Shown here piece after piece: positions 26,450-34,430 of a stretch of DNA of 64,000 bases. Location of the stretch: assembly GCF_900182705.1 (NCBI RefSeq), contig NZ_FXTP01000006.1:181972-245971 (forward strand), in the 5' to 3' direction. The stretch comes from Gracilimonas mengyeensis. Lineage in GTDB: Bacteria; Bacteroidota; Rhodothermia; Balneolales; Balneolaceae. The position numbers and the translations under genes were made by a program. Below the pieces are notes generated by a model. That model was given only the letters and a program-made list of their open reading frames with translations. It did no database searches and had not been told where the DNA came from. How positions within the stretch are numbered: position 1 is the first letter of the stretch; every line of letters starts with the position of its first letter.

Positions 26450-27400
26450 ATGGAATTACGAAAATTAGGAAATACGGACATTCAAACAGCACCCATTGTT
26501 TTTGGAGGTAATGTATTTGGATGGACGCTTAACGAGAAGGAATCTTTTGAGATTCTGGATGCCTTTGTTGAATTAGGCTTCAATACCATTGATACGGCCG
26601 ATTCCTATTCCCATTGGGCCGATGGCAATGAAGGTGGAGAGTCAGAAACTATTATTGGCAAGTGGCTCAAGGACCGTGGCATCAGGGATGAGGTCAATAT
26701 CATTACCAAAGTAGGATCTGATGTGGGGCAGGGGCAAAAAGATATTTCGGAAGAACACATTCTCAAGGCGGTGGATGATTCCCTTGAAAGACTGCAAATT
26801 GAACAGATCGACCTGTACCTGACTCACTGGGATGATGACCGAACGCCGGTTGAGGAAACATTAGGCGCCTACCAAAAACTTATAAATGCAGGCAAAGTGA
26901 GAAATATCGGCGCTTCCAATCTTTCACCCGAAAGACTCAAAGCCTCTTTGGAAGCGAGCGAAAAAGAAGGCTTACCGCGTTATGAAGTTTTTCAGCCGGA
27001 ATATAATCTCTATGATCGGGAGGGATAAGAGAATGGAGTGGCGGATCTTTGCCATGAAGAAGGTCTTGGTGTGATCACTTACTATTCTTTAGCGAGTGGC
27101 TTCCTAACCGGGAAATACCGTGGTGAAGACGATCTGGATAAAAGTGTTCGGGGCGAGGGCATCGATAAATACCTGGACGACCGTGGCTTCCGTATCCTGT
27201 CTGCCTTAGATCAACTTGCTGAAAAACACGAAGTGACTCAAGCTGGAATTGCTTTAGCATGGTTGATTCACAAAGACAATGTAACCGCGCCCATCGCCAG
27301 TGCCACTAAAAAGGACCACCTTTCTGCCTTTGTGGAAGCAACCGAGACGGAACTAAGCTCGGAAGATATGGGGTTACTTGATGAAGCTTCTTCTTATTGA
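26450..27400 (+). pseudogene. Aldo/keto reductase interrupted by an in-frame stop
   Basis: Two adjacent reading segments in the same frame (26450-27028 and 27029-27400) together make a complete aldo/keto reductase of about 316 residues. The first has the start MELRKLGNTDIQTAPIVFGG, the catalytic Asp and Tyr in DTADSYSHWADG, and VRNIGASN. The second has GVITYYSLASGFLTGKYRG and IALAWLIHK. They are split by TAA at 27026-27028, between DREG and ENGVADL, where relatives have an aromatic or similar residue; one base change from TAT or TAC explains it. The first half alone lacks the cofactor-binding C-terminal part. It may be a true nonsense mutation or a sequence error. Confidence 0.85.
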
Positions 27401-27495
27401 AATTGGAAATTTTAAATGTTGAATTATGAATGTTAGGTGGATGTCTTGAGAATTCCACTTAACACTCGAAACTTAAAACTCAACACTTTTGGGGG

Positions 27496-28302
27496 CTACT
27501 CTGGCTTCAACTTGGTAAAGCATACAATCCCCTTTACCAACTGCTCTTCTACTTCAAAGCCGGCGCGATTGAACAGCTTATTGCTTTCATCTACGCTCCA
27601 GAACCGGATGCCGCCAATGGAAACGGATTCTTGTAACAGTCGCCCGTACCATGCATCGGATTTGATGAGGTGCATCATAAACAGCGTGCCATCTTCTTTG
27701 AGTACTCGTTTACTTTCGTAAAGCACTTTTAGTTCATCGGTGAGTTCATTCAGGGTGCCGCCCATAACAACACCGTCAAAGGTTTTGGAAAAGAAGGGAA
27801 GCTCTCGGCCATCGGCACGCACAAAGTACATGTCGGTTTCGTCGGCTTCGGCTTTGAGACGGGCTTCTTCAAGCATCTGGTAGGAGAAGTCAAGTGCCAC
27901 GATGTTTGCCTGTTTTTGGGCAGCCTTCAGGGCACGACCGTAAAGAGCGGTTGAACATCCTAAATCCAGGTACCAGCCGTCTTCTACAGGGGCAGTCCAG
28001 TCAATGAGTAGTTCGTGTTCTTTTTCAATCGGAAATTCTTCACCGGAGAGGAGGGAGAGGGAGCGTTTACGCCAAATATCTTCATAGATGGCTGCGGTAA
28101 TTTTCCAGTGATTGGTGCTTTGGGCAATAGAAGTAAATTCCGGCTCTTTCCCAAGCAAGTCGATGATATTATTTTTGACCTTGTACTCATCGCCTTGCTG
28201 CGAGCCAACCGTGCCGTTGAAAGGCGTAGCCAAATTGGTAATTTCGTCGGGGACGGAAATACCGGCGCGTTCATCTATGGGGGAGCGTAATTCGAGCTTC
28301 AT
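27496..28302 (-). CDS. SAM-dependent methyltransferase with N-terminal extension
   Basis: A 268-residue protein. Residues 1-65 resemble the short Trm112-like or zinc-ribbon-like N-terminus seen before some methyltransferases, but with no Cys set. The rest is a class I methyltransferase: motif I YLDLGCSTALYGRAL (about 110-124), the acidic VALDFSYQMLEEAR, then YFVRADGRELPFFSKTFDGVVMGGTLNEL, typical of UbiE/Methyltransf_11 enzymes. The substrate is unknown. It is flanked downstream by an iterated-motif tract near 27405-27490. Confidence 0.82.
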   Translation of the reverse strand: MKLELRSPIDERAGISVPDEITNLATPFNGTVGSQQGDEYKVKNNIIDLLGKEPEFTSIAQSTNHWKITAAIYEDIWRKRSLSLLSGEEFPIEKEHELLIDWTAPVEDGWYLDLGCSTALYGRALKAAQKQANIVALDFSYQMLEEARLKAEADETDMYFVRADGRELPFFSKTFDGVVMGGTLNELTDELKVLYESKRVLKEDGTLFMMHLIKSDAWYGRLLQESVSIGGIRFWSVDESNKLFNRAGFEVEEQLVKGIVCFTKLKPE

Positions 28303-28420
28303 AATAAGCTAACTAATCATTGTTTTTTGGTTGAATACGCTTAATACCGGATGGTGTTACAGACTCATTGAATTTTTAACGATTGAACCGGAGATTGTAA
28401 TAATTGCTGGGCCATCTTTT

Positions 28421-28446
28421 CGTTCCAACGCGGAGCGTGTGGAACG
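28421..28446. repeat. 26-nt hairpin repeat, copy 1
   Basis: CGTTCCA...TGGAACG with the centre ACGCGGAGCGTG forms a hairpin. Its reverse complement matches 59922-59947 at 23 of 26 positions, and two of the three differences are a paired swap (T-A to C-G) in the stem. The CAAGCG-AGA-CGCTTG palindrome lies just downstream (28471-28485). Confidence 0.55.
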
Positions 28447-28523
28447 AGTGCGAATAAGATTAATTTGATCCAAGCGAGACGCTTGAATCAGGTGTAAAAA
28501 ATAACCAGTTTCGAGCAACGAGC

Positions 28524-29312
28524 TTACTTCTGCAACACAATCGATATTTGCGCACCCTTGTCAACACTTAGCATGCGGGCAGCATTTCCTTTGTTGATGC
28601 CAATTTCCAGCATCCCCGAACTGCCAATGTAGGCGGCCGGCTCGCCGTCTTCCACATCGGCGAAAGTGTTTACAATTTTATCGAGCATGGTATTGCCCAC
28701 GTAGATCTTTAACTGATGATCCTTAAGGTGTTCGTCGAGCAAGTCATCCGAAATGTTGGTGATCAGGTTGCCAAAACGATCGATGTGAACCACCCAGCCC
28801 TGCAGACCGTCTTTGTCGGCAATAGGAACGGCCCAGTGATACGTTACCAAGTCTTCAATAGGCTCCCCGATTTCTTCCAGTGAGGCCCCGTTGCTCATAT
28901 GAGCGGCCACCGGTGCAAAAACATCACGCCCGTGAAAAGTTTGAGAAAGGCCTTCGCGCCAGTACTTTTTGTTATTAAGCTTGCAGGCCTGATAATCAAA
29001 CTCATCAAAGAAAAGCGAAAAAATACCGTTGTCGGGGCCTACAAAATACTGGTCTTTAACTTTCAGTGCGATCGGATGGCGGGAAGTGCCGACTCCGGGA
29101 TCAACCACTACAAGGTGTACGGTTTCCGGCGGATACAAAAACGCACTGTTACGGATTACCCAGGCACCGGCCATGATGTCTTGCGGGGGAATCTCATGCG
29201 AGACGTCCACAAAACGCGCACCCGGGGCAATGCCCAGCATGACCGCCTTCATGGCGCTCACATAATGGTCTTGGGTGCCAAAATCCGTTGTAAGGGTAAT
29301 TATTTGACTCAT
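28524..29312 (-). CDS. SAM hydrolase / adenosyl-transferase family (DUF62)
   Basis: A 262-residue protein of the DUF62 family, which includes SAM hydroxide adenosyltransferases and the related halogenases. It has ITLTTDFGTQDHYVSAMKAV at the start, HLVVVDPGVGTSRHP (Asp and Arg of the water-activating triad), GPDNGIFS, TFHGRDVFAPVAAH (His of the triad) and the C-terminal IDRFGNLITNIS. The Asp-Arg-His set points to the hydrolase (SAM to adenosine and methionine), not a halogenase. Its ATG overlaps the dnaN stop by one base (TGATG), so translation is coupled to dnaN. Confidence 0.88.
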   Translation of the reverse strand: MSQIITLTTDFGTQDHYVSAMKAVMLGIAPGARFVDVSHEIPPQDIMAGAWVIRNSAFLYPPETVHLVVVDPGVGTSRHPIALKVKDQYFVGPDNGIFSLFFDEFDYQACKLNNKKYWREGLSQTFHGRDVFAPVAAHMSNGASLEEIGEPIEDLVTYHWAVPIADKDGLQGWVVHIDRFGNLITNISDDLLDEHLKDHQLKIYVGNTMLDKIVNTFADVEDGEPAAYIGSSGMLEIGINKGNAARMLSVDKGAQISIVLQK

Positions 29313-30427
29313 CAGGCATAGCTGTTGAGCATCACCGGCATCACCAGCATCAGGATATCTTCGTTTTCATTTTCTTCGGAAGGCTTCACAATTCCTGCAC
29401 GGTTGGGTGAAGAGAATTCGAAAGTCACTTCATCATCATCGATATTGCTCAGTACATCGCCCAGGTATTTGGCGTTGAAGCCGATTTCCATCTCGTCGTT
29501 TGAATATTCGCATTCGATGGTTTCCTTCGCTTCGCTGCTCATATCCAGATCTTCGGCGCGAATAGTCAGCTTGTCGCCACCCAGTTGCAACCGAATCTGA
29601 CGAGTCGTAGAGCTTGAGAAAATAGATACACGCTTAACGGTAGCCAGCATCTGGTCTTTGCTGATGGTGAGGAACTTATCGTTATCGCGCGGAATTACCG
29701 AATCATAATTAGGATACTGCTCGTTGATGAGGCGGGTAATCACAATGGTGTTACCGCTTTTGAAGCGTGCGTGATCTTCAGTTACCGTCAGGTCGCAATC
29801 ATCGCCTTCAATCGTTTTTTGAATAAGGCTCAGCGCTTTATCAGGAACGATGAAATTCACGTCTTTATCCGCTTTGATCTCGCGGTTGGTATATTTTACC
29901 AGGCGGTGACCATCCGTAGCCACAAACTTGCTTTCCTCGGTTCCAATCTGGAAATACACTCCCATCATGGCCGGACGCAAATCGTCACTGGAAACGGCAA
30001 AAAGTGTTTTGTGGATGGCGTTGTGCATCAACTCCGTGGTGGTTCCAATGGTGGTGCCTTCGTCCAAACTGGGCACCTCAGGGAACTCATCTGCATCATC
30101 GCCTACCAGTTTATAGGTACCTTTATCGGTACGGAAGTTGATGTTTTTACGTTCATCAACATCAAAAAATACGGGGATGTTAGGCAGTTGTCTCAGGGTT
30201 TCCAGCAGGCGGCGGGCGGGAATAGCAACGGCGCCGTCTTCTTCAATATCAGCCTGAATATATTCAATAATGGAAATCTCAAGATCGGTAGCGGTAAGCT
30301 TCAGTTTGCCATCTTCGCTCTCAAACAAAATAGTTTCCAAAATGGGAAGAGTGGCTTTGGATGGCACGGCTCCAATCACGGCCGACAGCCCTTTGTTCAG
30401 TTCATTACTCGAAACAGAAAATTTCAT
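29312..30427 (-). CDS. dnaN: DNA polymerase III beta subunit (sliding clamp)
   Basis: A 371-residue protein with the three-domain beta-clamp layout: MKFSVSSNELNKGLSAVIGAVPSK at the start, LPILETILFE, ATDLEISI, the middle-domain ATDGHRLVKY, and the C-terminal ending MLVMPVMLNSYA, matching the conserved VMPMR-type end. The clamp holds polymerase III on DNA. In many genomes dnaN follows dnaA; here it is followed by the SAM hydrolase gene, and dnaA or an origin is not in view. A 9-bp-stem hairpin lies in its leader (30450-30481). Confidence 0.97.
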   Translation of the reverse strand: MKFSVSSNELNKGLSAVIGAVPSKATLPILETILFESEDGKLKLTATDLEISIIEYIQADIEEDGAVAIPARRLLETLRQLPNIPVFFDVDERKNINFRTDKGTYKLVGDDADEFPEVPSLDEGTTIGTTTELMHNAIHKTLFAVSSDDLRPAMMGVYFQIGTEESKFVATDGHRLVKYTNREIKADKDVNFIVPDKALSLIQKTIEGDDCDLTVTEDHARFKSGNTIVITRLINEQYPNYDSVIPRDNDKFLTISKDQMLATVKRVSIFSSSTTRQIRLQLGGDKLTIRAEDLDMSSEAKETIECEYSNDEMEIGFNAKYLGDVLSNIDDDEVTFEFSSPNRAGIVKPSEENENEDILMLVMPVMLNSYA

Positions 30428-30449
30428 ACATGCATGATTTAAATAGGTT

Positions 30450-30481
30450 AAAGGGCAATTTTAAAACAGAAGTTGCCCTTT
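30450..30481 (-). promoter_or_regulatory. Hairpin in dnaN leader
   Basis: AAAGGGCAA (30450-30458) and TTGCCCTTT (30473-30481) are perfect 9-bp inverted repeats around a 14-nt AT-rich loop, ending 23 bases before the dnaN start. Possible roles are a leader stem-loop, an operator, or a repeat. No T-run follows on either side. Confidence 0.4.
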
Positions 30482-30616
30482 CGTTGGAGTGTGCTTATAC
30501 TAAGAAATACTGGCTCTCTCTGCAACCGCAGAAAGTGCAATTTTCACCCCAAATAAGTTCCGGATTATATCGTTTTAGCGCTACGGTAACACTTAACAAT
30601 TTACTTTTATCTTGAG

Positions 30617-31702
30617 ATGAGAAAGTCTATACCAGCGCTTGCACTTCTATTTCTGTTTCCGGTCATGGCGTGGGGACAGTCCTCCCAGGCCAAATACGGC
30701 AGTGATTTTTTAAGCACCGGGGGAGGAGCACGTGCTTTAGGGATGGGAGGCGCTCATGCCGCACTCGCCAACGATGTAACAGCCGCTTACTGGAACGTAG
30801 CTGGTTTGGCCGATATGCAACAACCGCAAATCATGTACATGCATTCCGAACGTTTTAGCGGCATTGTAGGCTACGACTATGGAGCTGCAGCCATGCCACT
30901 CAAGAATCAGGATGGTGTGCTGGCCATTAGTTTTTTCCGTCAGGGCGTGGATAATATTGCCAATACCTTGAACGCCTGGGACCGTGAGCGCGATCAACCC
31001 AAAGGAAATGTAGAAGATTATATCACCCGCTTTAGTGCCGCCGATATGGCCGTTTTCGTTTCTTATGCCACTCAGCGAAATGAGCAGTTATCGTATGGAG
31101 CTTCGGCCAAGATCATTCATCATAAACTGGGTCCTTTTGCGCAAGCTTGGGGCTACAGTCTGGATGTAGGGGCAAAATACAAAACCGAAATCGCTGATTT
31201 CGGAGTCTCCGTTCGCGATCTTACCACTATGCAGAAAATGTGGGATGTAGATCAGGCAGAGTTTGGGGATTACGAATCCCAGTTCGACAGCCTCGGCGCT
31301 ACCTTACCTACCGGACAAAATGAATACGTGCTGCCATCCTTGAAATTAGGAGCCTCCAGACCCTTTGTGATTTCAGAGGATTTTCTCGTAACCGCAGCCG
31401 CCGATGTGGATGTGTTGTTTGAAAACCGTCAGGCTTATTACATCAACTTAGGACGCATGAGTTTTGAGCCACACGTAGGGGGTGAGGTTTCATATAAAGA
31501 TGTGATTGCCTTACGTGCCGGCCTCACCGATTTTATCACCGATCCTGTTTCGGGCTTTTCCGTTTCTCCCACTTTGGGGGTGGGACTGAAGCTCTCTTCT
31601 TTTGTGCTGGATTATGGTTTCGCTAGCTTTGCCGGGGCCTCCAGTGACCTGGGTTTTACCCACCGTATTTCACTGCGGTTTGATATTGGGAGGTTACGGT
31701 GA
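30617..31702 (+). CDS. PorV/PorQ family outer-membrane protein
   Basis: A 361-residue protein with a signal peptide (cleavage near AWGQ, residue 20), then the family start KYGSDFLSTGGGARALGMGGAHAALANDVTAAYWNVAGLAD, and repeated amphipathic strands ending in ISLRFDIGRL with a terminal-strand pattern. It fits the PorV/PorQ (UPF0164) group of 14-stranded barrels, related to FadL. PorV escorts T9SS cargo and hands it to the attachment complex. Two T9SS cargo genes in this window make this role plausible, but several paralogs usually exist per genome. Confidence 0.85.
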   Translation: MRKSIPALALLFLFPVMAWGQSSQAKYGSDFLSTGGGARALGMGGAHAALANDVTAAYWNVAGLADMQQPQIMYMHSERFSGIVGYDYGAAAMPLKNQDGVLAISFFRQGVDNIANTLNAWDRERDQPKGNVEDYITRFSAADMAVFVSYATQRNEQLSYGASAKIIHHKLGPFAQAWGYSLDVGAKYKTEIADFGVSVRDLTTMQKMWDVDQAEFGDYESQFDSLGATLPTGQNEYVLPSLKLGASRPFVISEDFLVTAAADVDVLFENRQAYYINLGRMSFEPHVGGEVSYKDVIALRAGLTDFITDPVSGFSVSPTLGVGLKLSSFVLDYGFASFAGASSDLGFTHRISLRFDIGRLR

Positions 31703-31763
31703 TTAAGGAAGGGTGCTAAATCAGTCACTACCCTCCCTGTAAAATCAGCGAGTTGATTTTCCT

Positions 31764-31780
31764 GTCCCTCCGCGAGGGAC
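31764..31780. terminator. Hairpin between convergent genes
   Basis: GTCCCTC-CGC-GAGGGAC is a perfect 7-bp stem in the 145-bp gap between the convergent porV-like and VOC genes. There is no clear T-run, so it may be a REP-like unit or a two-way terminator. Confidence 0.4.
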
Positions 31781-31847
31781 ACAGCTGTCGAAATGGTGGC
31801 TACTTATTACCTACGCTAACACAACAATTACTATTTTTGTGGCAATA

Positions 31848-32210
31848 TCACTCAGCTTCTAAATCAGACCATACAGCAAACTCATTGCCACTTGGTTCGG
31901 TGAAATGGAAGCGCCGCCCGCCGGGGAAGTCAAAAATGTCTTTGGTAATAGTTCCTCTGGCTTGTTCGACCTTCTGTTGTGTGGCTTCTAGGTTTTTGCT
32001 GTAGAAAATCACCAAAGCTCCGCCCGTTTCTGTTGTGCATTGTTTTTCAGATTTGTAGAAGCCGCCGTTGATACCTTCATCAGCAAAGTCGCAGTATTCG
32101 GGGCCGTAATCTGTGAACTTCCAGCCAAAGGCCTTAGAGAAGAAAGTTTTAGTGGCTTCCAGGTTCCGGGACGGAAATTCTACGTAATCGATCTTTTCGT
32201 GTTCTTGCAT
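31848..32210 (-). CDS. VOC family protein (single domain)
   Basis: A 120-residue single-module glyoxalase/bleomycin-resistance-like protein: KIDYVEFPSRNLEATKTFFSKAFGWKF at the start, GGALVIFYSKNLEATQQKVEQ in the middle and FPGGRRFHFTEPSGNEFAVWSD at the end. The pattern EFPS..., FHFTEPSGNEFAVW fits the group of small PhnB-like or glyoxalase-like proteins of unknown substrate. Start is ATG with a normal length. Confidence 0.85.
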   Translation of the reverse strand: MQEHEKIDYVEFPSRNLEATKTFFSKAFGWKFTDYGPEYCDFADEGINGGFYKSEKQCTTETGGALVIFYSKNLEATQQKVEQARGTITKDIFDFPGGRRFHFTEPSGNEFAVWSDLEAE

Positions 32211-32235
32211 GGTAGTTGGGCCTCAGGTTTTTGTT

Positions 32236-32607
32236 TTAATAGGGAACAATAAGCTCGTCCGTGAGCACCGAAAAATGTTTTTTGTCAAGGGTAGCAATGG
32301 GCACTTCTAAAAGGTTGGCTGTTGCTGCAATGATGGCATCTGGAGTTTCAATCCCATGACTTGCTAAAAACTTTTTCCGCAACTTGCCACTTTCTATAGC
32401 AATCGTTTGAGTAACAGGAATAACTTCAAATATGCTTAACAGTTCCTCAAAGATCTGTTCTTCTCGTTCATCCCTGATCCCGGTATTGATTTCAGATGTA
32501 GTAATTACAGAAAGGAAAAGATTTGTATCAATAGAGGACTCTAAAAAAGATTGAGCTTCATCTTTTCCTTTTAAAAGATCAATAATAATGTTGGTATCAA
32601 TGATCAT
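32236..32607 (-). CDS. vapC: VapC-type PIN-domain toxin
   Basis: A 123-residue PIN-domain ribonuclease. The acidic metal-binding set is present: Asp4 in MIIDTNIIIDLLKG, Glu in TTSEINTGIRDE, Asp in IETPDAIIAATA and Asp in IATLDKKHF. Such toxins cut tRNA or rRNA when released from the antitoxin. It overlaps the antitoxin gene by 11 bases and is downstream of it, the usual VapBC order. Confidence 0.92.
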   Translation of the reverse strand: MIIDTNIIIDLLKGKDEAQSFLESSIDTNLFLSVITTSEINTGIRDEREEQIFEELLSIFEVIPVTQTIAIESGKLRKKFLASHGIETPDAIIAATANLLEVPIATLDKKHFSVLTDELIVPY

Positions 32608-32857
32608 CTAAGCCAAGTCGTTTCATTCTCTTGCTCCAACCTTCCCTCAATTCTCGTATGTCAGGAATATCTTTCTTGTCTTTCCACATTCCTGCAGCTG
32701 CTTTTATTTTTTTCTTCTTTTCTTCTACAGTAAGCTCCGCCACATACTCATCAATCGCTTCCCGGATGATATTGCTCTGCGTGGTACCCCGCTCATCCGA
32801 AAGTCGTTCAATGGCTTCCTTTTCTTTTTTGGTAAGATATATTTGCGTGCGAATCAT
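32597..32857 (-). CDS. vapB: Ribbon-helix-helix antitoxin of VapBC pair
   Basis: From ATG 32857 the protein is 86 residues, with a ribbon-helix-helix start MIRTQIYLTKKEKEAIERLSDERGTT followed by SNIIREAIDEYVAEL and a basic, probably flexible C-terminus that would bind the PIN toxin. ATG 32857 is chosen because a GGAGAG Shine-Dalgarno lies 6 bases upstream and because it opens the RHH strand; the frame is open to 33052 but the extra part has no family pattern and crosses the promoter palindrome. Autoregulation through that palindrome is likely. Confidence 0.88.
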   Translation of the reverse strand: MIRTQIYLTKKEKEAIERLSDERGTTQSNIIREAIDEYVAELTVEEKKKKIKAAAGMWKDKKDIPDIRELREGWSKRMKRLGLDDH

Positions 32858-32885
32858 AATTCTCTCCATGTTCTCGATAAAATAT

Positions 32886-32905
32886 GATGTATATAAATAT
32901 ACATC
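32886..32905. promoter_or_regulatory. Operator palindrome upstream of vapBC
   Basis: GATGTATAT-AA-ATATACATC has perfect 9-bp arms and lies 29 bases upstream of the vapB start. The size, the AT-rich nature and the place suit binding of two RHH dimers, so it is the likely autoregulatory operator. Confidence 0.65.
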
Positions 32906-33050
32906 GTTTTGTATGGTATGCCAATTTGTTGAGACATTTCTGGAAGGTATTATTAAAATTTTTAAGCGGGAAAAGCCCATTGACACTCTATCAATAATCT
33001 GCGGTTTTTTGTATTTTAAATAGAATTCAAGAGTAAAAAGGGAGGGAATC

Positions 33051-33341
33051 ATGGATACTCTTAAGAACTCTGCTTCTCATCAAAAATTAATCCATACCCG
33101 CAATATTATCGCTGCAGTTTCAAGTATTATTCCGGGGCTTGGTCATGTGTATAAAGGATACTTCGCCTCAGGTTTTGGTTTGATCTTAGTTAGTCCGTTT
33201 ATCATTTGGGTGGGTGCCATAGCCGCATTTGGCACCCTGGGATTTGGGATATTTATCCCACTGGCTTACATGATATTTATCGGCTGGCATGCTTATAACC
33301 TTGAAGATCACCGCCATCATCATCCCGGCGGGATATTGTAG
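33051..33341 (+). CDS. Small membrane protein with GLGHVYKG motif
   Basis: A 96-residue protein with two or three membrane helices. After a polar N-terminus comes IIPGLGHVYKGYFASGFGLILVSPF, which resembles the GLGQ-x-YNG turn of TM2-like and DUF5683-like proteins, and then a Gly-rich helix and a His-rich end (EDHRHHHPGG). It has a strong Shine-Dalgarno (GGGAGGG about 5 bases before ATG), unusual for this group. It diverges from vapBC. The function is unknown; the His tail could bind metal, but this is speculation. Confidence 0.65.
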   Translation: MDTLKNSASHQKLIHTRNIIAAVSSIIPGLGHVYKGYFASGFGLILVSPFIIWVGAIAAFGTLGFGIFIPLAYMIFIGWHAYNLEDHRHHHPGGIL

Positions 33342-33475
33342 AGAGTAAGAAATATCGGGAGTATTGGATCAGATTTACTTATCAACATCTTGAGTGTTAG
33401 CATGCATCAATAAGTGGCGTTTGAAAAAAAAGACTAAACCTTTACTTAAAGAGGTCTAAACTTCAATATTCAATA

Positions 33476-34142
33476 TTGAATGTTCAGTGTTCGATATTCT
33501 TCAGCTTTACAGAATATCTACAAACATTTATCAAATCCTGACTTTCTATTCCTCAGGCTTTGATATCACTTTTCTCCTAACTACCTTCGGTTTGTGAATA
33601 AATCTGTTACATATCGTTTTATCGCCTCGCTGCTCAGTTTGAGTATCCTGATCGGGGTTTCGGTGCCGGCTGGATTACACGCTATGTCGAAAGAGCTGTG
33701 TGATGAGATGCAGGAAATGCATCATCCTCAACAACCGGTAAGCGACCATGCCGAAGATTGCCCCATGAATGGCCAGCATGCGGAACTGCCTGCCCATCAA
33801 CATCACTCCAAAACTGACAAAACACACCACCAGTCCCATGATTTGGGATTTGCTTGTGCATGTTCAGTTGATGAAGCTCCTTTAAGTACCCAGGCCCCGG
33901 CTCAAATTAAAGTGAAAGTACCGGCGCTGAAGGTTGTACAAACATTCGCAGAAATTCACACGGATGAATCCGAAGCCAATGCTTATCCAATTCCCGTTTC
34001 GGACACCTATTCCCAACCTCCCATCTATCTCGCCAACGAGTCTTTTCTGAATTAGGGATGGTGTGATTTATTGAGTCGGTTGCCTTACCACTGACGCCCC
34101 TCCATGCTGTAGAACATTGAATATCGAACACTGAACATTCAA
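33476..34142. repeat. 24-bp perfect inverted repeat enclosing a gene
   Basis: 33476-33499 and 34119-34142 are perfect 24-bp inverted copies (core GAATGTTCAGTGTTCGATATTC) enclosing the His-rich protein gene at 33594-34055. Related GAACATTGAA-type units occur at 38192-38228, 39528-39545, 41568-41590 and 48853-48890, so the pair belongs to an interspersed family and need not mark a mobile cassette. Confidence 0.6.
33594..34055 (+). CDS. His-rich exported protein, possible metal binding
   Basis: A 153-residue protein starting at GTG 33594. It has a signal peptide (MNKSVTYRFIASLLSLSILIGVSV, cleavage near LHAMS), then a His/Met-rich region at about 35-85 (EMQEMHHPQQP, DCPMNGQHAELPAHQHHSK, HHQSHDLG), a CAC pair and a Pro/Ala C-terminal part. 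No family is recognised. The His, Met and Cys content and the position just upstream of cusA suggest periplasmic binding of copper or a similar metal. It lies within a 24-bp inverted repeat pair. Confidence 0.6.
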   Translation: MNKSVTYRFIASLLSLSILIGVSVPAGLHAMSKELCDEMQEMHHPQQPVSDHAEDCPMNGQHAELPAHQHHSKTDKTHHQSHDLGFACACSVDEAPLSTQAPAQIKVKVPALKVVQTFAEIHTDESEANAYPIPVSDTYSQPPIYLANESFLN

Positions 34143-34147
34143 CATAG

Positions 34148-34169
34148 AAGTGTTGGAGCTCCAACACTT
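34148..34169. repeat. 22-bp perfect palindrome upstream of cusA
   Basis: AAGTGTTGGAG-CTCCAACACTT is perfectly self-complementary over 22 bp with no spacer, 262 bases upstream of the cusA start. It could be an operator for the metal island or another repeat. The rest of 34056-34430 holds GAACATTGAA-type units, the 53-bp repeat and an ATTCCCTAATT-type tract, with no gene. Confidence 0.5.
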
Positions 34170-34336
34170 AGTACCAGTTCGATTTCTACTGCTTAATCTG
34201 CACAAGAATTTATCTCTCTACGCCTGCTCCGATCCCGATGTATCGGGAGGAGGAGAGAGACAGAAGGTGCAGCTTGTCCCGAATGACTCGGGAAGAGAGG
34301 GCTGTGAGGGCAACCAAGCTCGAACCTGCCATCATG

Positions 34337-34389
34337 GAACCAGAGGTTCCGTGAGGCATTCCGCAGCAGAGCAGCGGAACGAGTATCAA
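34337..34389 (+). repeat. 53-bp two-hairpin repeat, left copy
   Basis: Begins GAACC-AGA-GGTTC, then a linker with AGGCA, then TTCCGC-AGCAGAGCA-GCGGAA and CGAGTATCAA. It matches 48806-48858 at 49 of 53 positions in the same direction. The two copies bracket the island from cusA to the CPH-type ATPase gene. Confidence 0.75.
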
Positions 34390-34430
34390 TCCATTATTCC
34401 CTAATTCACTAATCAACTTATTCCCTAAAC

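Noticed and set aside
27026..27028. Programmed readthrough or recoding of the TAA in the aldo/keto reductase
   Set aside because: No recoding element or special-decoding signal is seen; a point mutation or sequencing error is simpler.
28524..29312. Fluorinase or chlorinase assignment for the DUF62 protein
   Set aside because: The Asp-Arg-His set of the hydrolase group is present, so halogenation is unlikely.
34150..34404. 84-codon plus frame upstream of cusA
   Set aside because: It runs through the 53-bp repeat and other intergenic repeats; the product has no protein-like pattern.
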